This document shows, piece after piece, positions 1 to 8,427 of a stretch of DNA of 64,000 nucleotides; position 1 is the stretch's first letter; each line of letters opens with the position of its first letter. Source of the stretch: Bradyrhizobium sp. Y36 (lineage in GTDB: Bacteria > Pseudomonadota > Alphaproteobacteria > Rhizobiales > Xanthobacteraceae); assembly GCF_002531575.1 (NCBI RefSeq), contig NZ_NWTI01000025.1, forward strand, positions 40,472-104,471, written 5' to 3'. A model generated the notes under the pieces. The model was not told the DNA's origin. It worked only from the letters and a program-made list of their open reading frames with translations, and ran no database searches. The position numbers and the translations under genes were made by a program.

Positions 1-1
1 G

Positions 2-211
2 CTCGACGCGATGCTGCCGGTCGCCGACCTCATCGCGCGCGGCTTTGACGGCGGGAAGCTGCCCGACGGCTGCGCCATGTTCGGCGGCACGTTTGCAGCC
101 AAGGGCGGCATCCGCCCGGCGGAGCGCTTCGACTTCGAGCTGGAAGACCCCGTGCTGAAGCGGACGATCAAGCACGGCTACGACGTGGTGACGCTGCCGG
201 TGAGGGGCTAG
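2..211 (+). CDS. DUF2848-like protein, C-terminal fragment
   Basis: Only the last 69 codons are in the window; the gene enters from the left edge, so no start can be assigned. The visible tail contains a GGTFAAKGGIRP stretch followed by FDFELEDPVLKR and ends in TLPVRG. This resembles the C-terminus of DUF2848 proteins (fumarylacetoacetate-hydrolase-like fold, function unknown), but the match is from memory. A palindromic repeat starts 15 bases after the stop, so it is probably the last gene of its transcript. Confidence 0.5.
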   Translation, partial: LDAMLPVADLIARGFDGGKLPDGCAMFGGTFAAKGGIRPAERFDFELEDPVLKRTIKHGYDVVTLPVRG

Positions 212-226
212 CTCCCTCCACGGTCC

Positions 227-304
227 CGTAGGGTGGGCAAAGCGAAGCATGCCCACGTCTTACGAAGTCGTGGGCACGTCGCTTCGCGCCTTTGCCCACC
301 CTAA
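227..304. repeat. Intergenic palindromic repeat, family A, copy 1
   Basis: Imperfect palindrome with outer arms CGTAGGGTGGGCAAAG and CTTTGCCCACCCTA and an inner GCCCACG/CGTGGGC pair. The same arms recur at 15081-15178 and 32034-32125. The family is typical of Bradyrhizobium intergenic spaces. A reading frame crosses it (ATG at 249), but that is a by-product of the repeat and is not used as the start of the next gene. Confidence 0.75.
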
Positions 305-401
305 GAGACCACTCCTCCGTCGTTGCGAGTGCGCAATGACGGGGAAATCGTCGTCGGAAATCGGGTGGCCGGGTGAACGCACCGCTGCGAAGGTGATTGC
401 T

Positions 402-1145
402 ATGACAATGACCGCACGAAAATCAGCCCCATTCGCCGCCGACCTCGCTGCCCGCGTCGACGCCCTCGACTGGCCGCAGATCACTGCCGAGCTCGACTCC
501 CAGGGCTGCGCCATCCTCAAGCGCCTGCTGACGCCGGACCAGTGCCGCGCCATCGCCGCGCTCTATCCGGACGATGCAGGCTTCCGCAGCCGCATCGTCA
601 TGGGCCGCCACGGCTTCGGCCGCGGCGAGTACAAATATTTCGCCTATCCGCTGCCTGACCTGATCGCGCAGCTACGCCCCGCGCTCTACGCGCACCTGCA
701 AGCCGTCGCCAACCGCTGGAACGAGGCGATGGGGATCGACATCCGCTATCCCACGGCGCACGCGGCGTTCCTGAAGCGCTGCCACGAGGCAGGGCAGGCG
801 CGGCCAACCCCGCTGCTGTTGCAGTACGAGGCCGGCGACTACAACTGCCTGCATCAGGATCTCTATGGCGAGCACGTGTTCCCGCTCCAGGTCGCGATCC
901 TGCTCTCCGAGCCGGGACGCGATTTCACCGGCGGCGAGTTCGTGCTGACCGAGCAGCGCCCGCGCATGCAGTCGCGCGCCGAGGTGGTTCCGCTGGCGCA
1001 GGGCGATGCGGTCGCCTTCGCCGTGCATCATCGCCCGGTGCAGGGGACACGCGGCACCTATCGGGTTAATCTCCGCCACGGCGTCAGCCGGATTCGCTCT
1101 GGCCAGCGCCATACGGTGGGTGTGATCTTTCACGATGCCAAATGA
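402..1145 (+). CDS. 2OG-Fe(II) oxygenase family protein
   Basis: A 247-residue member of the iron(II)/2-oxoglutarate dioxygenase superfamily. The facial triad is visible as H151-x-D153 (LHQDLYGEH) and a distal His at 209 or 210 (AVHHRP); R221 or R225 (TYRVNLRHG) should bind 2-oxoglutarate. The start is the ATG at 402, preceded by GAAGG; an in-frame extension back to 249 runs through a repeat and was rejected. alkB begins 9 bases downstream, so the two are probably co-transcribed. That suggests a role in alkylation repair or nucleotide oxidation, but the substrate cannot be read from the sequence. Family assignment is solid, function is inference. Confidence 0.82.
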   Translation: MTMTARKSAPFAADLAARVDALDWPQITAELDSQGCAILKRLLTPDQCRAIAALYPDDAGFRSRIVMGRHGFGRGEYKYFAYPLPDLIAQLRPALYAHLQAVANRWNEAMGIDIRYPTAHAAFLKRCHEAGQARPTPLLLQYEAGDYNCLHQDLYGEHVFPLQVAILLSEPGRDFTGGEFVLTEQRPRMQSRAEVVPLAQGDAVAFAVHHRPVQGTRGTYRVNLRHGVSRIRSGQRHTVGVIFHDAK

Positions 1146-1154
1146 GCGTTCCGA

Positions 1155-1808
1155 TTGACGGCTGATCTGTTCGACAGCGTCGCCGAGGCACAGCCGTCGC
1201 GCGAGGAGATCGCGGACGGCGCGGTGCTGCTGCGCGGCTTCGTCAGGCCGATCGAGAGCGAGCTGATCGACGCGGTCCGCGCCATTGTGGCGCAATCGCC
1301 GTTTCGCCGCATGACCACGCCCGGCGGCCACCTGATGTCGGTGGCGATGACCAATTGCGGCGAGCGCGGCTGGATCACCGATCACACCGGCTACCGCTAC
1401 GATCCCATCGATCCCCGCACCGGCGCGCCGTGGCCGGCGATGCCGCCGGTGCTGCGCGATCTGGCCTTGCGCGCCGCTGAGCAGGGCGGCTTCCACGGCT
1501 TTTCGCCCGATGCCTGCCTCGTCAACCGCTACGAGCCCGGCACGCGGCTGTCGCTGCACCAGGACAAGGACGAGCTGGACTATTCGGCGCCAATCGTCTC
1601 GGTCTCGCTCGGCCTGCCCGCAACCTTCCTGTTTGGCGGCCTGGCGCGCAGCGACAAGCCGCGCCGCTTCCGTCTGGTGCACGGCGACGTCGTCGTCTGG
1701 GGCGGCCCGTCGCGGCTGGCCTATCACGGCGTCGCGCCGCTCGCCGAGGGCGAGCATGCGCTGCTCGGGGCGAAGCGGATCAATTTGACCTTCCGCAGAA
1801 CGCGCTAA
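1155..1808 (+). CDS. alkB: Alpha-ketoglutarate-dependent DNA repair dioxygenase AlkB
   Basis: A 217-residue protein, almost the length of E. coli AlkB (216). It carries the complete catalytic set at matching spacing: H135 and D137 (LHQDKDELD), H191 (LAYHGVAPL), R208 and R214 (RINLTFR). AlkB removes 1-methyladenine and 3-methylcytosine lesions by oxidative demethylation in the cytoplasm. The start is a TTG at 1155; a stop lies four codons upstream in the same frame and no ATG is available nearby. It sits 9 bases after a second Fe(II)/2OG oxygenase gene, which suggests a small repair operon. Confidence 0.93.
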   Translation: MTADLFDSVAEAQPSREEIADGAVLLRGFVRPIESELIDAVRAIVAQSPFRRMTTPGGHLMSVAMTNCGERGWITDHTGYRYDPIDPRTGAPWPAMPPVLRDLALRAAEQGGFHGFSPDACLVNRYEPGTRLSLHQDKDELDYSAPIVSVSLGLPATFLFGGLARSDKPRRFRLVHGDVVVWGGPSRLAYHGVAPLAEGEHALLGAKRINLTFRRTR

Positions 1809-1862
1809 CGCGTTTCCTCGCCGGCCTCGCTCGTCTAAGCTCTGCAACGGGGAGGCGGCGAC

Positions 1863-3104
1863 ATGACGATCACAGGGCACACGGCCAATGCCGGGACGGC
1901 CAATCGCACCGGCCTTTATCTGGCCGCGCTGCAACTGGTATTCACGCTGGGCTGGACCACCTACGTCATCTACCTGCCGAAGCTCGCCGCCGAGGTCGGC
2001 ATTGCGCCGTCAGCCGTCATCCTCATCCTGATGCTGGATCAGGCTATCTTCACCATCGCCGACACCGCAATGGGCATCGCGGCCGACAGGATCGCGCCCC
2101 ATGTCGGCAGGCTCAGCCTGTTCGTCGGGCTCGTCGCTGCGATCTCGTGCGCTGCGTTCGTCGCGCTGCCGTTCGTCGCCGGGGCCGGCGTGGCGGGCCA
2201 GGGCTGGTTCATCGCGCTGATCGTGGTCTGGTCGATCACGTCCTCGGCGCTACGCGCGCCGCCGCTGACCTTGCTCGGCAAATACCGCGCCAAGCCACAG
2301 GTGCCGTTCCTCGCGGCACTGGCGCTGCTCGGCTACGGCATTGCCGGCGCGGTCTCGCCCTATCTCGGCGTGGTGCTGCGCGAGCACGATGCACGGCTTC
2401 CTTTCGTGATCTCCAGCGCGGTGCTGCTGCTCACGGCGCTCGGGCTGTCGCGGATCGAGCATGACGTGGCGCGCGACACCGTGCCGCCGAGGCCAGACGA
2501 AGCCGCAAAGCCGCTCGGTCTCGTTCCGATCGCCTTCATCGTCGCGATGGTCGCGCTGGCGCTCGGCTACCAGTTGCACTTTGCCATGAACAGCGCGCCG
2601 TCTTACTTGCGGTTCGCCGCATCCGGTGAGCTGCAATGGCTGATGCCGGTGTTCTGGATCGGTTTCAACATCGCGATGTTTCCGGCGAGCCTCGTCGTCA
2701 AGCACCGTGGCGGCCTGATCGTGATGGGCGCTGCCGGATTGCTCGGTGCGGTCGCGATCGCGGCAGCCGAGCTTGCCGGCAGCCTCAACACGCTGATCGC
2801 GGCGCAGTTCCTCGCCGGCGCCGCCTGGGGCTGCATGCTCATGAGTGCGATCTCGGCGGCGCTTGCGATCGGCTCGACCGGTGCGGAGGGCAAGGTCACG
2901 GGCCTTGTGTTCTCCGCACTCGCGCTCGGCACCTTCGCGCGGATGGCGGCCGTCGCCGGCGGCCTGCAGAAAATGCCGGACTATGCACCGCTACTGCACT
3001 GGGCGCCGGTCGCCTGCTGGTCGGTCGCAGGCGCGGGCCTGCTCGTGATCGCGGCGGCCCGGCTACAGGGCGGTGCTCACGTCAAGGCTTCGGCGGATGG
3101 ATGA
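1863..3104 (+). CDS. MFS transporter
   Basis: A 413-residue, strongly hydrophobic protein with about 12 predicted membrane segments, as expected for the major facilitator superfamily. A loop with basic residues after segment 2 (MGIAADRIAPHVGR) corresponds to the MFS motif-A position. The ATG at 1863 follows a strong GGGGAGG site. Substrate unknown. Its 3' end overlaps the convergent thiamine-diphosphate enzyme gene by 23 bases (3082-3104). It is on the opposite strand from the aromatic-degradation genes, so a role in uptake of their substrate is possible but not shown. Confidence 0.85.
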   Translation: MTITGHTANAGTANRTGLYLAALQLVFTLGWTTYVIYLPKLAAEVGIAPSAVILILMLDQAIFTIADTAMGIAADRIAPHVGRLSLFVGLVAAISCAAFVALPFVAGAGVAGQGWFIALIVVWSITSSALRAPPLTLLGKYRAKPQVPFLAALALLGYGIAGAVSPYLGVVLREHDARLPFVISSAVLLLTALGLSRIEHDVARDTVPPRPDEAAKPLGLVPIAFIVAMVALALGYQLHFAMNSAPSYLRFAASGELQWLMPVFWIGFNIAMFPASLVVKHRGGLIVMGAAGLLGAVAIAAAELAGSLNTLIAAQFLAGAAWGCMLMSAISAALAIGSTGAEGKVTGLVFSALALGTFARMAAVAGGLQKMPDYAPLLHWAPVACWSVAGAGLLVIAAARLQGGAHVKASADG

Positions 3105-4710
3105 ACGCCCAGGGGCTCACTTCGGAGTCTCGCGTCACCTCGACCGAGATCAGATACGGCCCGCCGTGGCCAAGCGCTTTTTCCATCGCCGCCTTGAACT
3201 GGTTCGGCGCGGTGACGCGCGCGGCCGCGACGCCAAAGGACTCCGCCAGCTTGACGAAATCCGGGTTGACGAGATCGGAGGCCACCACGCGGCCGTCGAA
3301 GCGCTCGCGCTGGTCGCGGCGGACATTGCCATAGGCGTTGTTGTTGAACACCAGCGTCACCACGCCGATGTTGAACTGCACGGCGGTGGCAAGCTCCTGC
3401 ACGCCGAACATGAAGCCGCCGTCGCCGGTGATCGCCACCACGGGCTTGTCGGGATTGGCGACCTTGGCCCCCAGCGCGGTCGGGAAGCCCGAGCCGAGCG
3501 TGCCCTGATAGCCCGAGGTGATGAAGGTGCGCGGCTCGTAGACCGGAAAGCCGTACCAGGAGGCGAAGCCGAACTGCGACAATTCATCGGTGACGATCGC
3601 GTTGTGCGGCAGTACCTCGCGCAGGATGTTGAGATAGGCCATCTGCGGCTGGATGCGCTGGATCTCGGCTTGCGCGGCCGCGGCGGCCTCGCGGATCTCG
3701 CCGCGCCGCGTGCTGCTCCTGGCATAGCCGGCCCTCTTCACGGCTGCGGCGAGGTCGGCGGTGCCGTCCCGGGCGTCGGCGACGATGGCGACATCGGCGG
3801 CGAGCCGGCGCATCTCGGCCGGATCGATGTCGATGCGGATGGATTTGAGGCCGCTCGGCTGATAGGGCCAGCGGAAGCCGGATGCCGGCAGCTCGGCGCG
3901 CGTGCCGATCGCGATCATCAGATCGGTCGTCGGCCACAGCTTGTAGGCGGCGGCCATGGTGAGGCCGAGCTCGTGCGCGTTGGAGACGATGCCGCGGCCG
4001 CTGCGGAAGGCGACGACGGGCGCATCGATCATCTCGGCGAGCTCGAGGATTTCGTCGCGCGCCTCGATCGCACCGCTGCCGACGAAGATCATCGGCGCCT
4101 TGCTTGACTTGATCAGCGCCGCCGCCTGCTTGACGAGATCGGGGTCGGGTTGCGGGGCGGGCAGCGGCGTCAGCACCGGAGCTGCCGCCGTTGCGGCGCG
4201 CTGGGTGAAGACGTCCCAGGGCATTTCGACCGAGGCCGGGCCGCGCCGCCCCGACATCATCTCCTGGAAGGCGCGCGCGACGACGGTCGGCGCATTGCCT
4301 GGATATTCGATCCGGTCGGCCCATTTCACATAGGTACGCAAGGTCGCAAGCTGGTCCGGCATCTCGTGCAGATGGCCGCGGCCCTTGCCGAGAAACTGCG
4401 TCGGCACCTGGCCGGTGACGCACAGCACCGGCTCGTTGCAGCCGAAGGCGGTCAGCAGCGCCGCGCTGGCATTGAGCACGCCGGGGCCGGGCACCACGCT
4501 GAACACGCCGGGCTTGCCGCTGGAGCGGGCATAGCCGAACGCCATGTAGCCGCAGGCCTGCTCGTGCCGCGCGCCGATCACCTTGAGCTGGGCCTGGTGG
4601 AAGGCGTCGAAGAGGCCGTAGACCTGCGCGCCCGGCAGGCCGAACACGGTGTCGACGCCATGGGCGACAAGGCCGCTTACGATCGCTTCGCCGCCGGTGA
4701 GGGTGGTCAT
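3082..4710 (-). CDS. Thiamine-diphosphate-dependent enzyme, acetolactate-synthase-like
   Basis: A 542-residue ThDP enzyme with the three-domain layout of acetolactate synthase and 2-oxoacid decarboxylases. The catalytic Glu is E50 (ARHEQAC), and the ThDP/Mg motif runs from GDG at 429-431 to NNN at 456-458. The ATG at 4710 was chosen because the sequence after it (MTTLTGGEA) matches family N-termini; 15 further upstream codons are open but unlike the family. It is the last gene of the minus-strand hpa operon, 25 bases after the FAH gene. No such enzyme is needed for the known homoprotocatechuate pathway, so its substrate is unknown. It may process an upstream 2-oxoacid such as an arylpyruvate, or it may be unrelated. 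Confidence 0.85.
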   Translation of the reverse strand: MTTLTGGEAIVSGLVAHGVDTVFGLPGAQVYGLFDAFHQAQLKVIGARHEQACGYMAFGYARSSGKPGVFSVVPGPGVLNASAALLTAFGCNEPVLCVTGQVPTQFLGKGRGHLHEMPDQLATLRTYVKWADRIEYPGNAPTVVARAFQEMMSGRRGPASVEMPWDVFTQRAATAAAPVLTPLPAPQPDPDLVKQAAALIKSSKAPMIFVGSGAIEARDEILELAEMIDAPVVAFRSGRGIVSNAHELGLTMAAAYKLWPTTDLMIAIGTRAELPASGFRWPYQPSGLKSIRIDIDPAEMRRLAADVAIVADARDGTADLAAAVKRAGYARSSTRRGEIREAAAAAQAEIQRIQPQMAYLNILREVLPHNAIVTDELSQFGFASWYGFPVYEPRTFITSGYQGTLGSGFPTALGAKVANPDKPVVAITGDGGFMFGVQELATAVQFNIGVVTLVFNNNAYGNVRRDQRERFDGRVVASDLVNPDFVKLAESFGVAAARVTAPNQFKAAMEKALGHGGPYLISVEVTRDSEVSPWAFIHPPKP

Positions 4711-4735
4711 TGCATCATTCCACTTCGATTGTTGG

Positions 4736-5605
4736 TCAGGCTTCGTCGACGACACCGTTGCGCAGCAAGCCGATGCCCTCGGCAGCGACCTCGACGACGT
4801 CCCCGGGCTTCAGGTAACGCGGCGGATCGAACCGCGCGCCGGCGCCGGTCGGCGTGCCCGTGATGATGATATCGCCGGGGACGAGGGTTGCGAAGGTCGA
4901 GATATAGTTCAAGAGATAGCGGAACGAGAACATCAGCCGGCTGGTGCGATCGTCCTGCCTGAGCTCACCATTCACGTGCGTGGTCAGCCTGACGTCGGCG
5001 ATCTGCGATTCCCGCATATAGGGCACCAGCCAGGGCCCGAGGCTGCCGCTGGAATCGAAGTTCTTGCCCTGGGTGACGTTGAACTTGGCGTGGCGCAGCC
5101 AGTCGCGCACCGAGCCTTCGTTGCACAGCGTCAGCGCGGCAATGTGGTCGAGCGCGCTGCTTTCGGGAATGTGCCGGCCGGCCTTGCCGATCACCAGCAC
5201 GATCTCGCCCTCATAATCGAGTTGAGCGGAGGCACGCGGGCGCACCAGCGGCGTGTCGTGGCCGACGAAAGAGCGCGGCGAGCGCATGAACATGCTCGGA
5301 TATTTCGGCGCGTCCTGGCCGTCCTTGTACTCCGCATTGCGGTCGGGATAGTTCACGCCGATGCAGATGATCTTCTCCGGCGCGGGCACCGGCGGCAGCC
5401 AGGTGATGTCGGCGAGCGCGTGATCCGGCGTGCGGCTGGCGGCTTCCTCGGCAAGGCTGATGAGCTTGCCGGCCGCGATCACCTCGCGCAGCGTCGGATA
5501 GTGTTTCGCATAGCGCGTGGAGAGGTCGACGATGCCGCCCTCAAGGACGGCGCCGTAGTGGACATCACCCTTGACCGCGTACGTGGCGAGGCGAGGAAGT
5601 TTCAT
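4736..5605 (-). CDS. Fumarylacetoacetate hydrolase family protein (HpaG-like)
   Basis: A 289-residue single-domain FAH-fold protein. Metal ligands E132 and E134 are in LDYEGEIV. The third ligand position, normally Asp in an ND-x-S-x-RD motif, reads N162-E163-G-S-V-R-D. In the homoprotocatechuate pathway this family decarboxylates 5-oxopent-3-ene-1,2,5-tricarboxylate and isomerises the product (E. coli HpaG is a two-domain fusion). With hpaD, hpaE, hpaF and hpaH beside it, that role is likely. The start is the ATG at 5605; the open frame further upstream runs into a palindromic repeat. Acylpyruvase or other FAH activity is the alternative. Confidence 0.82.
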   Translation of the reverse strand: MKLPRLATYAVKGDVHYGAVLEGGIVDLSTRYAKHYPTLREVIAAGKLISLAEEAASRTPDHALADITWLPPVPAPEKIICIGVNYPDRNAEYKDGQDAPKYPSMFMRSPRSFVGHDTPLVRPRASAQLDYEGEIVLVIGKAGRHIPESSALDHIAALTLCNEGSVRDWLRHAKFNVTQGKNFDSSGSLGPWLVPYMRESQIADVRLTTHVNGELRQDDRTSRLMFSFRYLLNYISTFATLVPGDIIITGTPTGAGARFDPPRYLKPGDVVEVAAEGIGLLRNGVVDEA

Positions 5606-5622
5606 AGGCAGTCTATCTCTCT

Positions 5623-5752
5623 TGTCGTCCCTGCGAACGCAGGGACCCATACCGCGTGATCCATCGATAGCGCACGGTGACGATCCCCGAACGACCAATC
5701 TTCGCAAAACTCCTCCCTGTGGTTATGGGTCCCTGCTTTCGCAGGGACGACA
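5623..5752. repeat. Inverted repeat pair, family B
   Basis: A segment reading TGTCGTCCCTGCGAACGCAG followed by GGACCCATA occurs at 5623-5652. It recurs in inverted orientation, with few changes, at 5724-5752. Each arm is itself a small hairpin (GTCCCTGC/GCAGGGAC), so the whole unit can fold as one long stem or two short ones. It lies between the FAH gene and hpaD in the same operon. Elements of this type are scattered in Bradyrhizobium genomes. Confidence 0.8.
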
Positions 5753-5780
5753 GGAAGAGAAGCTCGGCAGGTCATGGGCA

Positions 5781-6764
5781 TCAGTCCGCGACCAGCACGT
5801 CGGCCACGAATTTCGGCTCGCGCACGGCCTGGCCGCTGAACGGCGAGCCCTGCTCGAACCAGGAGCGCGGGGCCGGGGCGCCCCACAGCGTCTGGCGGCG
5901 CGGATCGCGCAGCGACCAGCGCAGCGGCTCGTGGTCGTGATCGCCGGTAAAGTAGTCGCTGGTGTAGAGTTCGAGGCGGTGTCCATCGGGGTCGCGGACA
6001 TAGAGGAAGAACGCGTTCGAGATGCCGTGGCGTCCCGGGCCGCGCTCGATGTTCTTCACGAACCCTTGCGAGGCCATGACGTCGCAGAGATGGATGATGT
6101 TCATCGCCGTCGGCGTCCAGTAGGCGAAATGGTGCAGGCGAGGGCCCTTGCCGTTGGTGATGGCGAAGTCGTGCACGTTGCCCTTGCGATGCATCCAGGC
6201 CGCGGCGATGCGTCCGTTTGGACCGTCCTCCTCGGCATATTCAGTGAGACGGAAGCCGAGCCGAGCATAGAAATCGACGGTGTCCTGCACCTCGGCGGCG
6301 AAGACGTTGAAATGATCCAGCCGCTGCGGATGACAGCCCCGATACAAATCGTAGCGGCGGAGCAGGTGCGGCCGTCGCTCCATCGACGCATAGAGCTCGA
6401 TCTGGAAGCCGAAGGGATCAGTAAACTGCAGGGTGCGGCCCTGGAAGGGCTGGTCGACGAAGGCGTAGGAGAGGCCGTTCTCTGACAGGAACGCGGCGGC
6501 CTTGTCGAGGTCTTTGTCATTGCCCACCTTGAAGCCGAGCCGGGCGCACGCCGGCGCTGCCGCTTTGCGCAGCACCAGCGAGTGATGCTGATGCTCCTCG
6601 GCGGCGCGCAGGTACACGACCTTGTCGTCGGCATCCTCGACATGCAGGCCGACGGTGGTCTCGTAGAATTCGCGGCTCAGCTTCAAATCGGTGACGTCGA
6701 GCACGACATGGCTGGAGCGGATGATGTTGAACGGCGGCTCGAAGATGTGTTGCGGTACCGGCAT
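5781..6764 (-). CDS. hpaD: 3,4-dihydroxyphenylacetate 2,3-dioxygenase
   Basis: A 327-residue two-domain type I extradiol dioxygenase of the Brevibacterium/Arthrobacter HPCD type. Metal ligands can be placed at H151 (RLDHFNVF), H211 or H212 (RLHHFAYW) and E265 (HRLELYTSD). GRHGISNAFFLY is the hallmark of the homoprotocatechuate branch. It opens the ring of 3,4-dihydroxyphenylacetate to 5-carboxymethyl-2-hydroxymuconate semialdehyde, the substrate of the neighbouring HpaE. The start is the ATG at 6764 (MPVPQHIFEPPFNI); upstream codons fall in repeat sequence. It lies between two repeat elements within the minus-strand operon. Confidence 0.92.
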   Translation of the reverse strand: MPVPQHIFEPPFNIIRSSHVVLDVTDLKLSREFYETTVGLHVEDADDKVVYLRAAEEHQHHSLVLRKAAAPACARLGFKVGNDKDLDKAAAFLSENGLSYAFVDQPFQGRTLQFTDPFGFQIELYASMERRPHLLRRYDLYRGCHPQRLDHFNVFAAEVQDTVDFYARLGFRLTEYAEEDGPNGRIAAAWMHRKGNVHDFAITNGKGPRLHHFAYWTPTAMNIIHLCDVMASQGFVKNIERGPGRHGISNAFFLYVRDPDGHRLELYTSDYFTGDHDHEPLRWSLRDPRRQTLWGAPAPRSWFEQGSPFSGQAVREPKFVADVLVAD

Positions 6765-6783
6765 TGCGTTTCCCCTCGGTCCT

Positions 6784-6888
6784 GTCATTCCGGGGCGGCT
6801 CGCAGAGCCGAACCCGGAATCCATCGTGCAGCAGAGTTGGTGGATGAATGGATTCCGGGCTCGCGACTTCGTCGCGCCCCGGAATGAC
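6784..6888. repeat. Intergenic palindromic repeat, family C
   Basis: Outer arms GTCATTCCGGGGCG (6784-6797) and CGCCCCGGAATGAC (6875-6888) are perfect reverse complements. Inner arms CCCGGAATCCAT and ATGGATTCCGGG extend the fold. The element fills the space between hpaE and hpaD and ends at the hpaE stop codon. It resembles widespread Bradyrhizobium intergenic repeats. Confidence 0.85.
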
Positions 6889-8427
6889 TCAAATTCCCAG
6901 TTTTTGAATCTTGTGCGTGCCCCGCGCCAGCGAGACGTGCTTGGTTTCCATGTAGAAGTCGAACGAATAATCGCCGCCGTCGCGGCCGATGCCTGAGGCC
7001 TTCATGCCGCCGAACGGCGTCGGCAGATGGCGGACGTTTTCCGAGTTCAGCCAGATCATGCCGGCCTCCAGCGCGTCCGCGACGCGCAAGGCGCGGCCGA
7101 CGTCGTTGGTCCAGACATAGCCGGTGAGGCCGTAGCGGGTGTCGTTGGCGATCTCGATCGCGTCAGCCTCGTCCTTGAACGGCAGCACGGTGAGGAAGGG
7201 GCCGAACACTTCCTCCTGCGCCACGCGCATCTTGCCGTGCGCGCCGGTGACCAGCGTCGGCTCGACATAATGTCCGCCGCCGGGGCCGTCATGGGTCTTG
7301 CCGCCGACCGCGATGGTTGCGCCGTCCTGGCGCGCGACGTCGAAATAGGAGCAGACTTTTGCCAGATGCCGCTCGTGGATCAGCGGCCCGATCTCGGTGG
7401 CGGGATCGAGGGGATGGCCGACCTTGAGCGCCTTCACGCGCGCGGTCAGCTTGTCCACGAATCTGTCCGCGATGCCTTGCTGAATCAGCAGTCGGCTCGA
7501 CGAAGTGCAGCGCTCGCCGTTGAGCGAGTAGATCATGAACACGACCGCATCGAGCGCACGGTCGAGATCGGCGTCGTCGAACACGATCACGGGATTCTTG
7601 CCGCCGAGCTCGAAATGCACGCGCTTCAGGGTCGGCGCGCCCTGAATCATGATGGCCGAACCGGTCGCGCTTTCGCCGACGAAGCCGATCGCCTTGATGG
7701 CGGGATGCTCGGTCAGCGCCTTGCCGGCCTCTTCGCCGAAGCCGTGGACGGTGTTGAGCACGCCGTCGGGCACGCCGGCTTCCTTGACGAGCCTCGCCAG
7801 AATGGAAGCCGTCACCGGCGACCATTCGGCGGGCTTGTGCACGACGGTGCAGCCGGCCGCCAGCGCCGGGGCGATCTTCCAGGTCGAGAGCATGAACGGC
7901 GTGTTCCACGGCGTGATCACGCCGACAGGGCCGATCGGCACGCGCGTCGAGACGTTCCAGTGCTCGTCGCTGGGCGTGTTGAGGCCGTCTCTGGCTTCCG
8001 CGCATTTGTCGGCGAAGAAGCGGAAATTCTCGGCGGCACGGATCGCGGCCTTGGCCATGAAGCGGTAGGCCTGGCCGGTGTCGATGCATTCGAGCACGGC
8101 GATGTCGTCGGCATTGTCCTCGATGGCGTCGGCGACGCGGTGCAGAAGCTTGCGCCGCATCGCCGGGCCCATGTCGCGCCAGGATTTGAAGGCGAGCGCG
8201 GCGGCCGTTGCTGCCGCGTCGATATCCTCGGCGGTGCCGCGCGCGACGCTTGCGAGCGTTGTGCCGTCGACCGGTGATTTCGTTTCGAACGTCTCGCCGG
8301 AGATCGAGGCAACGGTCTTGCCGTCGATCATGTGACCGATGCCGTCGGCTCGCAGCGTCTTCAGGAGCCGGGCGACGCGGTCGCGGTTGGCCTGGAACAC
8401 ATCGGCTTTCGGGCTGGGCTTATCCAT
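6889..8427 (-). CDS. hpaE: 5-carboxymethyl-2-hydroxymuconate semialdehyde dehydrogenase
   Basis: A 512-residue NAD(P)-dependent aldehyde dehydrogenase with N175 (TPWNTPF), the general base E273 (HFELGGKNP) and the nucleophile C307 (NGERCTSSSR). It oxidises the semialdehyde made by HpaD to the tricarboxylic hydroxymuconate. The start codon ATG at 8427 overlaps the end of hpaF by 8 bases, so the pair is translationally coupled. Generic ALDH function is certain; the substrate follows from context and overall resemblance to HpaE. Confidence 0.92.
   Translation of the reverse strand: MDKPSPKADVFQANRDRVARLLKTLRADGIGHMIDGKTVASISGETFETKSPVDGTTLASVARGTAEDIDAAATAAALAFKSWRDMGPAMRRKLLHRVADAIEDNADDIAVLECIDTGQAYRFMAKAAIRAAENFRFFADKCAEARDGLNTPSDEHWNVSTRVPIGPVGVITPWNTPFMLSTWKIAPALAAGCTVVHKPAEWSPVTASILARLVKEAGVPDGVLNTVHGFGEEAGKALTEHPAIKAIGFVGESATGSAIMIQGAPTLKRVHFELGGKNPVIVFDDADLDRALDAVVFMIYSLNGERCTSSSRLLIQQGIADRFVDKLTARVKALKVGHPLDPATEIGPLIHERHLAKVCSYFDVARQDGATIAVGGKTHDGPGGGHYVEPTLVTGAHGKMRVAQEEVFGPFLTVLPFKDEADAIEIANDTRYGLTGYVWTNDVGRALRVADALEAGMIWLNSENVRHLPTPFGGMKASGIGRDGGDYSFDFYMETKHVSLARGTHKIQKLGI

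Noticed and set aside
249..401. Upstream extension of the 2OG-Fe(II) oxygenase
   Set aside because: The extra 51 codons run through a palindromic repeat; the ATG at 402 has a ribosome site.
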